64,000 nt of DNA from an uncultured Chitinophaga sp. GTDB taxonomy: Bacteria; Bacteroidota; Bacteroidia; Cytophagales; Cyclobacteriaceae. Below, piece by piece: positions 1 to 8,077 of the stretch. Both the position numbers and the translations under genes were made by a program. The notes under the pieces are model-generated. The model searched no databases and was not told where the DNA came from. It was given only the letters and a program-made list of their open reading frames with translations. Each line of letters begins with the position of its first letter. Position 1 is the first letter of the stretch. The stretch covers positions 186,001 to 250,000 of the forward strand of contig CABHOK010000007.1 of NCBI GenBank assembly GCA_902168205.1. Direction: 5' to 3'.

Positions 1-1
1 C

Positions 2-679
2 GATGAAAATAACATCAGCGTTTCCAACCATATTTTGGATCTCGCACTAAAGTCACAGTCCGAGGCGAAAACTGTGGTATACTTCTCGGACACGAAAAGT
101 GTTTTGGCAGTTATTGCTATTGCTGATAAAATAAAATCGACATCTAAAGCCGCGATCAACTCTCTTCAAAAGAAAGGAATTGATGTGTACATGCTGACTG
201 GCGATAATGAACAAACCGCAAAGGCAGTGGCAAGTCAGGTCGGACTGAAACATTACAAAGCGGAAGTATTGCCTTCAGACAAAGCTCAATTCGTGAAAGA
301 ACTCCAGGCCAAAGGTAAAGTTGTTGCAATGGTTGGTGACGGAATCAATGATTCACACGCTCTTGCGGAAGCCGATGTAAGTATCGCGATGGGTAAAGGT
401 TCTGACATTGCTATGGACGTGGCCAAAATGACTTTGATAACATCAGACCTTCAGTCCATTCCAAAAGCATTGAACCTATCAACCAAGACCGTGATGGGAA
501 TAAAACAGAATCTTTTCTGGGCGTTCATCTACAACGTCATCGGTATTCCAATCGCTGCAGGAGTGTTGTATCCGGTAAACGGTTTCTTACTTGATCCGAT
601 GATTGCCGGTGCTGCAATGGCCATGAGTTCCGTAAGCGTGGTTGGCAATAGTTTAAGATTGCGATCTGCTAAAATATAA
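2..679 (+). CDS. copA: Cu(I)-translocating P1B-type ATPase, C-terminal part (CopA-like)
   Basis: The reading frame is open to the left edge, so the gene starts outside the window and only about 225 residues are seen. They cover the end of the P/N domains and the last two membrane helices. Visible motifs are MLTGDN, the hinge motif GDGINDSHAL (His where many family members have Pro) and the GSDIAMDVAKMTL stretch. The tail has the two hydrophobic segments of TM7-8 (NLFWAFIYNVIGIPIAAGVLYP and the MIAGAAMAMSS region), typical of CopA. The family pumps Cu(I)/Ag(I) out of the cytosol. The two HMA genes downstream fit a copper role. The phosphorylation motif and CPC motif lie outside the window. Confidence 0.93.
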   Translation, partial: DENNISVSNHILDLALKSQSEAKTVVYFSDTKSVLAVIAIADKIKSTSKAAINSLQKKGIDVYMLTGDNEQTAKAVASQVGLKHYKAEVLPSDKAQFVKELQAKGKVVAMVGDGINDSHALAEADVSIAMGKGSDIAMDVAKMTLITSDLQSIPKALNLSTKTVMGIKQNLFWAFIYNVIGIPIAAGVLYPVNGFLLDPMIAGAAMAMSSVSVVGNSLRLRSAKI

Positions 680-687
680 ACCTCTTG

Positions 688-717
688 AAAGCCTGGCTAA
701 GTCGTCAGGCTTTTCAT
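688..717 (+). terminator. Rho-independent terminator after copA
   Basis: A perfect 8-bp inverted repeat (AAAGCCTG / CAGGCTTT) with a 10-nt loop begins 8 bp after the stop codon and runs into a short T-rich tract. It probably ends the copA transcript, separating it from the reductase that follows. Confidence 0.7.
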
Positions 718-802
718 TTATAACATTCTTGGAATAGTATAAATCAAACAGGGTATAGTGCAACAGAGATCGCGCATGCACCAATTAATTTTGATTCATC
801 AA

Positions 803-886
803 ATGAAATCAAGTGCAAAAATAGCGGTTCTGGTTTTGGGCGTTGTAGTCGCTGCAGTTTGTGCTATAACGATACTAGTTCCGTAA
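803..886 (+). CDS. possible 27-aa membrane micropeptide
   Basis: An ATG-started frame encodes MKSSAKIAVLVLGVVVAAVC followed by AITILVP. This is a short basic N-terminus and then one hydrophobic segment of about 20 residues. It ends 11 bp before the reductase ATG at 898, so translation could be coupled. It has the form of a leader or single-pass membrane peptide, but there is no homology support and chance is possible in a 220-bp gap. No function is assigned. Confidence 0.35.
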   Translation: MKSSAKIAVLVLGVVVAAVCAITILVP

Positions 887-897
887 AATCCTCGCTC

Positions 898-1946
898 ATG
901 GAATTACAAGTTTTACGCATTTCAAAACCCACAGACGATTCTGTTTCAGTATGGTTTAAAAGGGATTCAAACCTGATCAGTTATATATCTGGTCAACATG
1001 GTATTTTTTCTTTCTCAATCGGTGAAAAGCGATTTAATCGCACGTACTCCTTTCACACCTCTCCACAGGTTGACGATGAAGTAGCGATCACTGTCCGGCT
1101 GTTGAAGGTGGATTCGTATCAAACTTTCTGGCGAACACCTCACATGACGAAATAAAAATTGAACTTGAAAAGATCGAAGGAGGATTTACGCTTGAACCGT
1201 CTCAAGATGTAAAGCGCCATCTGATTATGTTTGCCGGTGGCAGTGGCATCACTCCTATTTTTTCAATGATTCGTTCTTTGCTGTACGGTGAACCAAGATC
1301 AACAGTGTCATTGATCTATTCGAATAAAACATATCACAAAATCATATTCAATAGAGAGCTGAATACTCTGCAAGCTGAATTTCCAAAGCGGCTGAGAGTA
1401 TATCATGTCATCACCCAAGATGACAATATTCCCGCTGAGTTCCCGGTCTTTTACAAGGGAAGGCTTTCGAAGCTGATTGCAAAGAAAATCCTCAAGACGA
1501 TCCTAGCCGAAGCGAATTATCACGTTGAATATTATCTCTGCGGGCCACATTCATTCATGCAGCTGATTGAGGAAGTCATTCGGTCGGTTAGCGAGGATCA
1601 TTTGAAAATACACAAGGAACATTTCTTTATTCCAAATCAAGAGCCAGTCTTTGATCCCACTGTTTTTCCTGATCGCGAAATTATCCTTCACGTAAAGAAT
1701 GAAGAACGACTTCTCACTGTAAAAAGTGGAAAATCAATCTTGCAGGCGTCACTCGAAAGTGGAATTCAGGTGCCATACTCCTGCATTGAAGGTCAATGCG
1801 GCACCTGCCGGGCGAAGCTGATCAGTGGCGAAGTTAAGCTAAGGAAAAATCATATTCTGACGGAAGACGAGCTAAAGGATGGACAGATTCTTCTTTGCCA
1901 GGGATTTCCTGCTTCTGATGGAATTACGATCCGAACCAGCTTATAA
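898..1946 (+). pseudogene. Ferredoxin-NADP reductase-like flavoprotein with C-terminal 2Fe-2S domain (PaaE-like), frameshifted
   Basis: Two frames together make one protein. The first (ATG 898, stop near 1155) carries the FAD-binding barrel with RTYSFHTSP. The second carries the NAD(P)-binding FAGGSGITPI motif and a plant-type 2Fe-2S domain with cysteines spaced C-x4-C-x2-C and a distal C in LLCQGF. Between about 1101 and 1226 the second frame reads VEGGFVSNFLANTSHDE, exactly the family sequence expected to follow VAITVR, so a single base appears missing near position 1099-1100. Members pass electrons from NAD(P)H through FAD to the Fe-S cluster. The gene is either inactivated or affected by a sequencing error; the open remainder suggests a recent event. 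A more upstream TTG start at 859 is possible. Confidence 0.85.
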
Positions 1947-2024
1947 TTATATAAATCGTCCCAGCTATAATATAAAGCAAAAAGACCCCTCCGGACGTTT
2001 ATTTACATAGAAAACATAACGAAT

Positions 2025-2237
2025 ATGGAAACGATAAATCTGACGATACCGAATATGAAAAGCCCGCATTGCCAAATGACTGTAACGAATACGGTAAAAG
2101 GCCTCGGGGGAAATGTGAAGTCGATTGCTCCTACTAAGGCTGAAATTGAACTGACGAACGGCCTCACAAAAGAAGCTGTTGTCTCCGCCATTCAAAAAGC
2201 GGGATACAATGTTGTAAATGGAACTCTTAATTCATAA
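2025..2237 (+). CDS. HMA-domain metal-binding protein with one metal-site Cys missing
   Basis: This 70-residue protein is a single heavy-metal-associated domain (beta-alpha-beta-beta-alpha-beta). The metal loop reads MKSPHCQMTV, so the usual CxxC is SxxC with only the second Cys left. Related Bacteroidetes proteins often have a GMxCxHC type loop. It lies 5 bp upstream of a second HMA gene with an intact site, so the two are probably cotranscribed. The protein may bind metal with one Cys plus His, act as a dimer, or have lost copper binding. Confidence 0.85.
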   Translation: METINLTIPNMKSPHCQMTVTNTVKGLGGNVKSIAPTKAEIELTNGLTKEAVVSAIQKAGYNVVNGTLNS

Positions 2238-2242
2238 ATAAA

Positions 2243-2449
2243 ATGGAAACATCTAAATTCAAAACAACGATAAAGTGCTCAGGATGCGTGGCAAAAGTAA
2301 CTCCCTTCCTGAACGAAGCCTTAGGTGAAGACAACTGGGAAGTTGATTATAACAATCCTTCAAAAGTGTTGACTGTCGTTGGTGAAAAAGACAACGCCAA
2401 AGTTATTCAAGCGGTTGAAAAGGCCGGGTATAAAGCAGAGGCGATTTAG
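2243..2449 (+). CDS. HMA-domain copper chaperone-like protein
   Basis: This 68-residue single-domain protein carries an intact CSGC metal loop (KCSGCVAKV) near residue 13. Its overall form matches small cytosolic copper chaperones that hand Cu(I) to P-type ATPases such as the CopA ending at 679. It follows the SxxC paralogue by 5 bp and is followed 20 bp later by a strong terminator, so it is the last gene of this unit. Confidence 0.88.
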   Translation: METSKFKTTIKCSGCVAKVTPFLNEALGEDNWEVDYNNPSKVLTVVGEKDNAKVIQAVEKAGYKAEAI

Positions 2450-2469
2450 TTTGATCTTACTCTATTGTT

Positions 2470-2500
2470 AAGGTCGTGGATGTACTCCACGACCTTTTTT
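2470..2500 (+). terminator. Strong rho-independent terminator
   Basis: An 11-bp perfect stem (AAGGTCGTGGA / TCCACGACCTT) with a 5-nt loop is followed by a run of T. It sits 20 bp after the HMA gene stop and closes the first transcription unit. Confidence 0.92.
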
Positions 2501-2615
2501 GTTTTGTATAAGGTCAGAAATAATGACAAAAATCATGATTTTAAGTGTAGAAAAGTCACGCCCATGATCAGGACCTATTCCAATATTTGCTTATTGTTAA
2601 TAAAACACACGAACT

Positions 2616-3086
2616 ATGAAACAAAAATCAATTCTTATGATAATGCTGATGTTATTCGCATTTTCATTTGTTCATGCTCAGGAATCTCAAAAAAGAGAAA
2701 TGCCTCCGAAGCACAGAGGCATGCACCCACGTCTGCAGGCCGATGGTATTGTGGTTGACGATAATGGAAAGACACTTGGATCTATCAAGAACGGCAAAGT
2801 ATGCGATGAAACGGGTAAGGTCATTGGCGTAATTTCCGCTCATGGAGATGTTACAACGGCTAGCGGCAAGAACATCGGCAAGATTCAAAAAGATGGTAGC
2901 TATAAGTCAATGAAAGGTCACGTGGTAACGACCGATCCCGATGGCGTTGTAAAAGTAGCTGGGAAAGAAGTTGCAAAAGTTGAAGCTGGATATAATGACA
3001 AATCTCATGGCTGCGCCCTCCATTGTTTCTTCAGTGCTGAAAATGAAGATGCAAAAGAAATAGACAAGGACATCAAAAATCAGTAA
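2616..3086 (+). CDS. Secreted repeat protein resembling the 5-fold beta-flower family
   Basis: This 156-residue protein has a Sec signal peptide ending FSFVHAQ (residues 1-21). It then carries four or five short repeats of the form GK-x-IG-x-I-x-x-DG (GKTLGSIKNG, GKVIGVISAHG, GKNIGKIQKDG). It ends with GCALHCFF and an acidic tail. The repeat rhythm and the Cys/Phe-rich end recall the small 5-fold beta-flower proteins of Bacteroidetes; I recognise this from memory and it is not certain. The two Cys near residues 132-136 and several His and Met could bind metal in the periplasm. It is the first gene of the second transcription unit. Confidence 0.7.
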   Translation: MKQKSILMIMLMLFAFSFVHAQESQKREMPPKHRGMHPRLQADGIVVDDNGKTLGSIKNGKVCDETGKVIGVISAHGDVTTASGKNIGKIQKDGSYKSMKGHVVTTDPDGVVKVAGKEVAKVEAGYNDKSHGCALHCFFSAENEDAKEIDKDIKNQ

Positions 3087-3135
3087 TGGAACCCATTCAA
3101 CCAGACGCCTCTTTTTCCAATTTACTGATAAGATC

Positions 3136-4011
3136 ATGCAGAACAGACAAACACCATTTGAGATCACAAAAGCCAATGGCGAAAAGTCCGTCTTCGATCC
3201 AAAAAAACTTTTCAATTCGCTGACACGGTCCGGAGCCGATGAGACACAGGCTCACGAGATCGTTGATGCAATCACCTCAGAACTTTATCCAGGCATTGCG
3301 ACAAAGAAAATTTACAAAAGAGCATTTAGCCTGCTTAAAGAACACTCACGATTCCTTGCTGCACGATATAACCTGAAGAACGCTATCATGATACTTGGCC
3401 CATCGGGCTACCCGTTCGAAAGATTTATTGGAGAACTATTAAAGTATCAGGGCTATAAGGTTGAAGTCGCAAAGATTGTTTCGGGTAAGTGTGTCAATCA
3501 TGAAGTAGACGTCATCGCTGAAAAGGATAACCATCACTTCATGATCGAATGCAAATATCACAATCAACCCGGAACGGTAAGTGATGTTAAGATTCCGTTA
3601 TACATTCAGTCGCGATTCCTTGATGTGGCCGAGCAATGGAAAACACTTCCAGGTCACGCAAACAAATTTCACCAAGGCTGGGTGGTAACTAACACCCGAT
3701 TTACATTAGATGCCATTCAATATGCCAATTGTGCCGGGTTAAAACTGCTTGGCTGGGACTTTCCTGCAAAAGGAAGTCTTAAAGATCTTATCGATTCATT
3801 AGGACTTTATCCAATCACAACGCTCACATCACTGACGTTGACAGAAAAGAAATTACTCCTTGAAATGAATCTTGTGCTTTGTCACGAACTCCAAAGAAAT
3901 GAAAATGTTTTGGCTCAAATCGGAACAAAACCCGCCCGAATCAAAACGGTGCTTGAGGAATGTCTCAATCTATGTGAGCGAGCTAACCAAAGCGTTCTCT
4001 CCTACTCATGA
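3136..4011 (+). CDS. ATP-cone domain fused to PD-(D/E)XK (Mrr-like) nuclease
   Basis: This 291-residue cytosolic protein has two parts. Residues about 7-85 form an ATP-cone (ITKANGEKSVFD followed by a helical bundle), the allosteric adenine-nucleotide-binding domain known from ribonucleotide reductase and NrdR. Residues about 90-200 form a restriction-endonuclease-like fold: GYPFERFIGELLKYQGY, then D125 in EVDVIAE and E138-x-K140 in MIECKYH, a complete catalytic set. The remaining C-terminus is helical. The stop overlaps the next ATG by 4 bp, so it is coupled to the P-type ATPase. Function is unproven; the domains suggest DNA cleavage or processing controlled by ATP or dATP. Confidence 0.85.
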   Translation: MQNRQTPFEITKANGEKSVFDPKKLFNSLTRSGADETQAHEIVDAITSELYPGIATKKIYKRAFSLLKEHSRFLAARYNLKNAIMILGPSGYPFERFIGELLKYQGYKVEVAKIVSGKCVNHEVDVIAEKDNHHFMIECKYHNQPGTVSDVKIPLYIQSRFLDVAEQWKTLPGHANKFHQGWVVTNTRFTLDAIQYANCAGLKLLGWDFPAKGSLKDLIDSLGLYPITTLTSLTLTEKKLLLEMNLVLCHELQRNENVLAQIGTKPARIKTVLEECLNLCERANQSVLSYS

Positions 4012-6548
4012 ATACAGAGACTATCATAGCGTCAGATCAACCTACTCAGAAAGAGGATTTTGTTAATGGGCTAACTGAAAGCGAAGTTCTCCGACTACAA
4101 AATAATTTCGGCTTCAACAAGATTGAAACTGAGAATCATCATTCAGTTTGGAAAATCCTTTTTGGTCAATTCAAATCACCGATTGTTTATATACTGCTCT
4201 TCGCTGCAGCAATGTCGTTCTACTTCAATGAATGGCTTGACGGAATAGCAATTCTTGTTGTCATTTTTATTAACGCAGCAATTGGATTCTACATGGAATT
4301 CCAGGCAGACCGATCAATGGAGGCGCTGCAAAAACTTTCTGTCGTATTGTCAAAAGTTATTCGTGACGGCAGCTTAAAAGAGATCAACTCCGAGCAGATC
4401 GTTCCAGGAGACCTTGTGTATCTGGAGGCCGGTGACATCATTCCTGCGGATGGGAAAATCATAAAGTTATCTCGGTTGCTCGTTAATGAATCAGCCCTTA
4501 CAGGGGAATCCGTTCCTGTGGAGAAGAATATATCGAGCGGATCGCCATCAGACGTGTCAGCTCAGCTCCTGTTTAAAGGGACCTTCGTTACTAATGGCAA
4601 CGCAACCTACCGGATCACATCCATCGGGATGAAGACAGAACTCGGTAAGATTGCCAGTATGGTTCAATCTGCAAGTCAGGCTGCAACACCATTGGAAAAG
4701 AAGCTAGAGAGCTTCACCAAAAAACTTATACAGATCACAGTGCTTCTGGTATTGATCATCTTTGTTGCCGGGTGGATCGCTGGAAATGATATTATTGAAA
4801 TGCTGAACACCGCCATCGCTTTGGCAGTTGCCGCAATACCTGAAGGCCTTCCCATTGTTGCAACGCTTGGACTCGCCCGTGGTATGCTTAAGATGGCGAA
4901 GCATAATGTGATTGTGAAAAAATTATCAGCTGTAGAAACTTTGGGTGGCACTAGCGTTATCTGCACAGACAAAACTGGCACACTGACTGAAAACAGAATG
5001 ACGGTTGCCTCTATTCAGCCTTCGACTTACCAACAAAAAATAATTGAAGCCTGCGTACTGTGCAATACAGCCAATATAGACCAAGCTACTGAAGTTGGCG
5101 ATCCGCTTGAGATCGCCTTATTAAGGTTTTCAGCAGAACACGTGAGCATTGCTGACATCAGGAGTCGATACATAAAGATTGATGAGGAACCCTTCTCGTC
5201 AGAATCGAAGCGGATGCTCACCCTTCATAAAGACGGCAAAAAATATATTTCAATAGCCAAGGGAGCTGTTGAATCCATTCTAAGCATTTCGTCCAACAAT
5301 GTAAACCTGATTTCGGATTGGAAAACCCAGGCTTTAGAAGAAGCAACTAAGCTGGCATCAGAAGGTTATAAAGTTATAGCAGTTGCATCCAGCGAATGCA
5401 ACGAAGCACGAATTGCAAGTGAGAATTTCACCTATCTCGGAATTATCGGACTAATCGATCCACCCCGGCAAAACGTTGCCGAAGCCATCAGGGAATGTAG
5501 AAGTGCGGGAATTAAAGTAGTTATGATCACCGGTGATCATCCTGCCACTGCAAAAGAGATCGGAAGGCAATTGGGGATTGAATCAACCCAGGTCCTCCTT
5601 GGATCAGAAATGAAGCCCTACGATCAGCTCACCGATACAGAAAAAACAAACTGGCTGAATCAAAGCATCATTGCAAGAGTTAGCCCGGCTCAAAAGCTTG
5701 ACCTTATACGATTGTACCAGGAAAAGAATTTCGTTGTGGGAATGACAGGGGACGGTGTGAATGATGCGCCTGCGTTGAAAAAAGCCGACATCGGAATCGC
5801 CATGGGATTGCGCGGAACTCAAGTCGCCCAGGATGTCGCGGACATGGTGATCAAGGATGACTCCTTCGCCTCCATTGTAACCGCTATTAAACAAGGACGA
5901 ATCATTTTCGACAACATCAGAAAGTTTGTTGTCTTCCTGCTTTCCTGCAACCTCAGCGAATTATTCACGATCGCATTTACAGCAATCATTAATCTTCACT
6001 TTCAACTCTTTCCTTTGCAGATCCTCTTCATCAATCTGGTTACAGACGTGCTTCCTGCTCTCGCACTCGGAATGACTCCAGGAAACAGAAACATCATGAA
6101 GATGGCACCAAAAGATAGCAGTGAACCGATTATTACGAAACCTCTTTGGATCACTATAATATTTTACTCAGTTGTGATAAGCGCTGCGGGCCTTGGCGCA
6201 GTCACAACTAGCCACGTCCTCTTTCACAACGAAGAAGGTTGGAATCCGGAACTCTGCAACAACATACTATTCTTTACACTGATCTGCTCGCAATTGCTAC
6301 ATGTGCTAAACATGAATGCAAAGGGAACAAGCATTTTTAAATCTGAAATCACCCGGAACAAATACGTATGGTATTCAATCATCGTGTGCGCTGTGGTTCT
6401 CATAGGATGTTATGAAATCAGTACTGTGAGGCAAGCCCTTTCATTGTTTCCTCTTACGATTTACGACTGGACAATAATCATCGCATTCAGCTTCGCGGGC
6501 CTTATCATCAATCAGCTAGCGAAGGTATTTAACTTAATTAAACAATAA
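4008..6548 (+). CDS. P2-type (Ca2+-ATPase-like) cation-transporting P-type ATPase
   Basis: This 846-residue protein has the full P2 architecture: an N-terminal cation-ATPase domain, the LVNESALTGES actuator motif, phosphorylation D321 in CTDKTGTLTENRMTV, and the GMTGDGVNDAPALKKADIGIAMG hinge. It also has a C-terminal four- to six-helix cation ATPase domain. TM4 reads AIPEGLP and TM6 reads NLVTDVLPALALG, matching the Ca2+ ligands of SERCA-like pumps. It lacks the CPC-type motif and metal-binding N-terminus of P1B copper pumps. Calcium or another hard cation is the likely substrate. It overlaps the nuclease gene by 4 bp and is followed 4 bp later by the SRPBCC fusion gene. Confidence 0.93.
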   Translation: MNTETIIASDQPTQKEDFVNGLTESEVLRLQNNFGFNKIETENHHSVWKILFGQFKSPIVYILLFAAAMSFYFNEWLDGIAILVVIFINAAIGFYMEFQADRSMEALQKLSVVLSKVIRDGSLKEINSEQIVPGDLVYLEAGDIIPADGKIIKLSRLLVNESALTGESVPVEKNISSGSPSDVSAQLLFKGTFVTNGNATYRITSIGMKTELGKIASMVQSASQAATPLEKKLESFTKKLIQITVLLVLIIFVAGWIAGNDIIEMLNTAIALAVAAIPEGLPIVATLGLARGMLKMAKHNVIVKKLSAVETLGGTSVICTDKTGTLTENRMTVASIQPSTYQQKIIEACVLCNTANIDQATEVGDPLEIALLRFSAEHVSIADIRSRYIKIDEEPFSSESKRMLTLHKDGKKYISIAKGAVESILSISSNNVNLISDWKTQALEEATKLASEGYKVIAVASSECNEARIASENFTYLGIIGLIDPPRQNVAEAIRECRSAGIKVVMITGDHPATAKEIGRQLGIESTQVLLGSEMKPYDQLTDTEKTNWLNQSIIARVSPAQKLDLIRLYQEKNFVVGMTGDGVNDAPALKKADIGIAMGLRGTQVAQDVADMVIKDDSFASIVTAIKQGRIIFDNIRKFVVFLLSCNLSELFTIAFTAIINLHFQLFPLQILFINLVTDVLPALALGMTPGNRNIMKMAPKDSSEPIITKPLWITIIFYSVVISAAGLGAVTTSHVLFHNEEGWNPELCNNILFFTLICSQLLHVLNMNAKGTSIFKSEITRNKYVWYSIIVCAVVLIGCYEISTVRQALSLFPLTIYDWTIIIAFSFAGLIINQLAKVFNLIKQ

Positions 6549-6552
6549 AGCC

Positions 6553-7617
6553 ATGAAAACCCTGTCAAGAAAAGAAAGCTTCCCTGCACCAGCGCAGCAA
6601 GTATTCAAAACAATAGATGACCTTGGCGTCACTGGTATGCACATGACACAATCGTCAGGGATGATGATGGGAAGCAAACTAAATCTTGAATTTTTGACCA
6701 CGAATAAGACAGGACTTGGCTCCCGCTATCGCTGGACGGGCAAGATGATGGGATTGATGATGGATTTTACAGTAGAAGTTACAAAATGGGTCAATGGCGT
6801 AGAGAAAGTTTGGGAGACGATTGGCGAGACAAAGCTTATCATATACTCCTGGTACAGAATGAAACTTCTGCTGAGTGAGTCAAACGGAAATACCGAAGCA
6901 GAACTCTCCATCGCTTATGAAAAACCAAAAGGGTTTATAAATAAAATTTTGTGCTTCCTCCTTGCGGACTGGTATTGTCGATGGTGCCTAAAGAAAATGC
7001 TTGGAGACGCTAAAAAGGCGATTGCAAGTCCACAGCCCAAGCCTTCGCACGCTATGCGCAACATTGCGCTTACAATTGCTCTGCTTTCCCTTATTAATTC
7101 TGCTGCGTTCAGCCAATCCGATAGTAGCGGTGTTTATAAAACATTTGATGACTACAAGCTAAAACGGTTGACGTACGCGATCGACTGCAGAACAGAAAGC
7201 CACAAGATTAAGTCCGATCAATTCGATCATAAGGATGTAGTCCGGGTTATCCACAATGACAGCCTTTTTACAATCCCCAAGTCTGAAATATTTGGTTACA
7301 AGGATTGCAAGGGCGTTGTCTACAGAATTGTCGATGGAAAGAATCATTCCATACTGAATCCATACAGCAAACTTCAACTTTACAAACACGAAGTCAGGGG
7401 TCATAAAAGCACTGCCATCCATTACTATTTCAGCGAGACAATTGACTCAAAGCCTATCCTGCTTACCATTGATAACCTGCATCACTCTTTTCATGATAAC
7501 CAGGAGTTCTTAAAGAAGGTAGATAACACGTTTAGACGCGATGGGCAGCTCTTTAAGTTTGACAGAAAGTCAAAGCAATACATTGTTAGCCAATTATACG
7601 AAAGCACTATCCGGTAA
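6553..7617 (+). CDS. SRPBCC-domain protein fused to a secreted-type domain through an internal signal-like segment
   Basis: Residues 1-155 look like an SRPBCC (START-like/polyketide cyclase) ligand-binding domain without a signal peptide. Then M168 begins MRNIALTIALLSLINSAAFS, a textbook Sec signal peptide in the middle of the protein. The final 165 residues form an unknown domain with SEIFGYKDCKGVVYRIVDGK and FDRKSKQYIVSQLY. That last domain is homologous by eye to the extra C-terminal domain of the CzcA at 39841-43527. Either two genes have fused, giving an inside-SRPBCC/membrane/outside-domain protein, or a second start at 7054 makes the secreted part separately. Confidence 0.75.
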   Translation: MKTLSRKESFPAPAQQVFKTIDDLGVTGMHMTQSSGMMMGSKLNLEFLTTNKTGLGSRYRWTGKMMGLMMDFTVEVTKWVNGVEKVWETIGETKLIIYSWYRMKLLLSESNGNTEAELSIAYEKPKGFINKILCFLLADWYCRWCLKKMLGDAKKAIASPQPKPSHAMRNIALTIALLSLINSAAFSQSDSSGVYKTFDDYKLKRLTYAIDCRTESHKIKSDQFDHKDVVRVIHNDSLFTIPKSEIFGYKDCKGVVYRIVDGKNHSILNPYSKLQLYKHEVRGHKSTAIHYYFSETIDSKPILLTIDNLHHSFHDNQEFLKKVDNTFRRDGQLFKFDRKSKQYIVSQLYESTIR

Positions 7618-7639
7618 GACCCTTTTTTTAAAAACGTTA

Positions 7640-8077
7640 ATGAAGACTAACTATTTCAAGCTCGCTCTTCTGGCTGAAGGAATCATCCTTATAGGGATGG
7701 GAACATATTTCATTTTTTTAAGACCCGCGATGTTGCCGGAAGATTCTATTTATATAGGAACAAATCAGCAAGAAATTATTAAACACGCTCCGGGCATCAC
7801 ACTCTGGCTAGACAAAGTTTTTTCAGTGTTGGGTGGCTACATCATAGCGACTGGATTGCTAATCGCAAACATAGGTGCTATTGAAGATCATAAGCGAAGC
7901 ATCGTGTCATTTGTTGTCCTTTTAGTTGCGGGATCATCGTCCATAGGCTTAATGACAGTAGTTAACTTCATGATCGACTCTGATTTTAAGTGGTTACTTC
8001 TCTCTTTTACGATACCCTGGATCTTCAGCCTGCTCACTTTTTATCGCCCGGAAAGTTCAAAACCGATTATCAAATGA
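7640..8077 (+). CDS. Four-helix membrane protein, unknown function
   Basis: This 145-residue protein has about four hydrophobic segments (near residues 8-27, 60-80, 88-110 and 118-134). It has no recognised family motif. ATG 7640 was chosen because the first helix follows it directly; the frame stays open upstream but only overlaps the previous gene. Its stop overlaps the AMP phosphorylase ATG by 4 bp (8074-8077), so it belongs to the same operon. No function is assigned. Confidence 0.7.
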   Translation: MKTNYFKLALLAEGIILIGMGTYFIFLRPAMLPEDSIYIGTNQQEIIKHAPGITLWLDKVFSVLGGYIIATGLLIANIGAIEDHKRSIVSFVVLLVAGSSSIGLMTVVNFMIDSDFKWLLLSFTIPWIFSLLTFYRPESSKPIIK

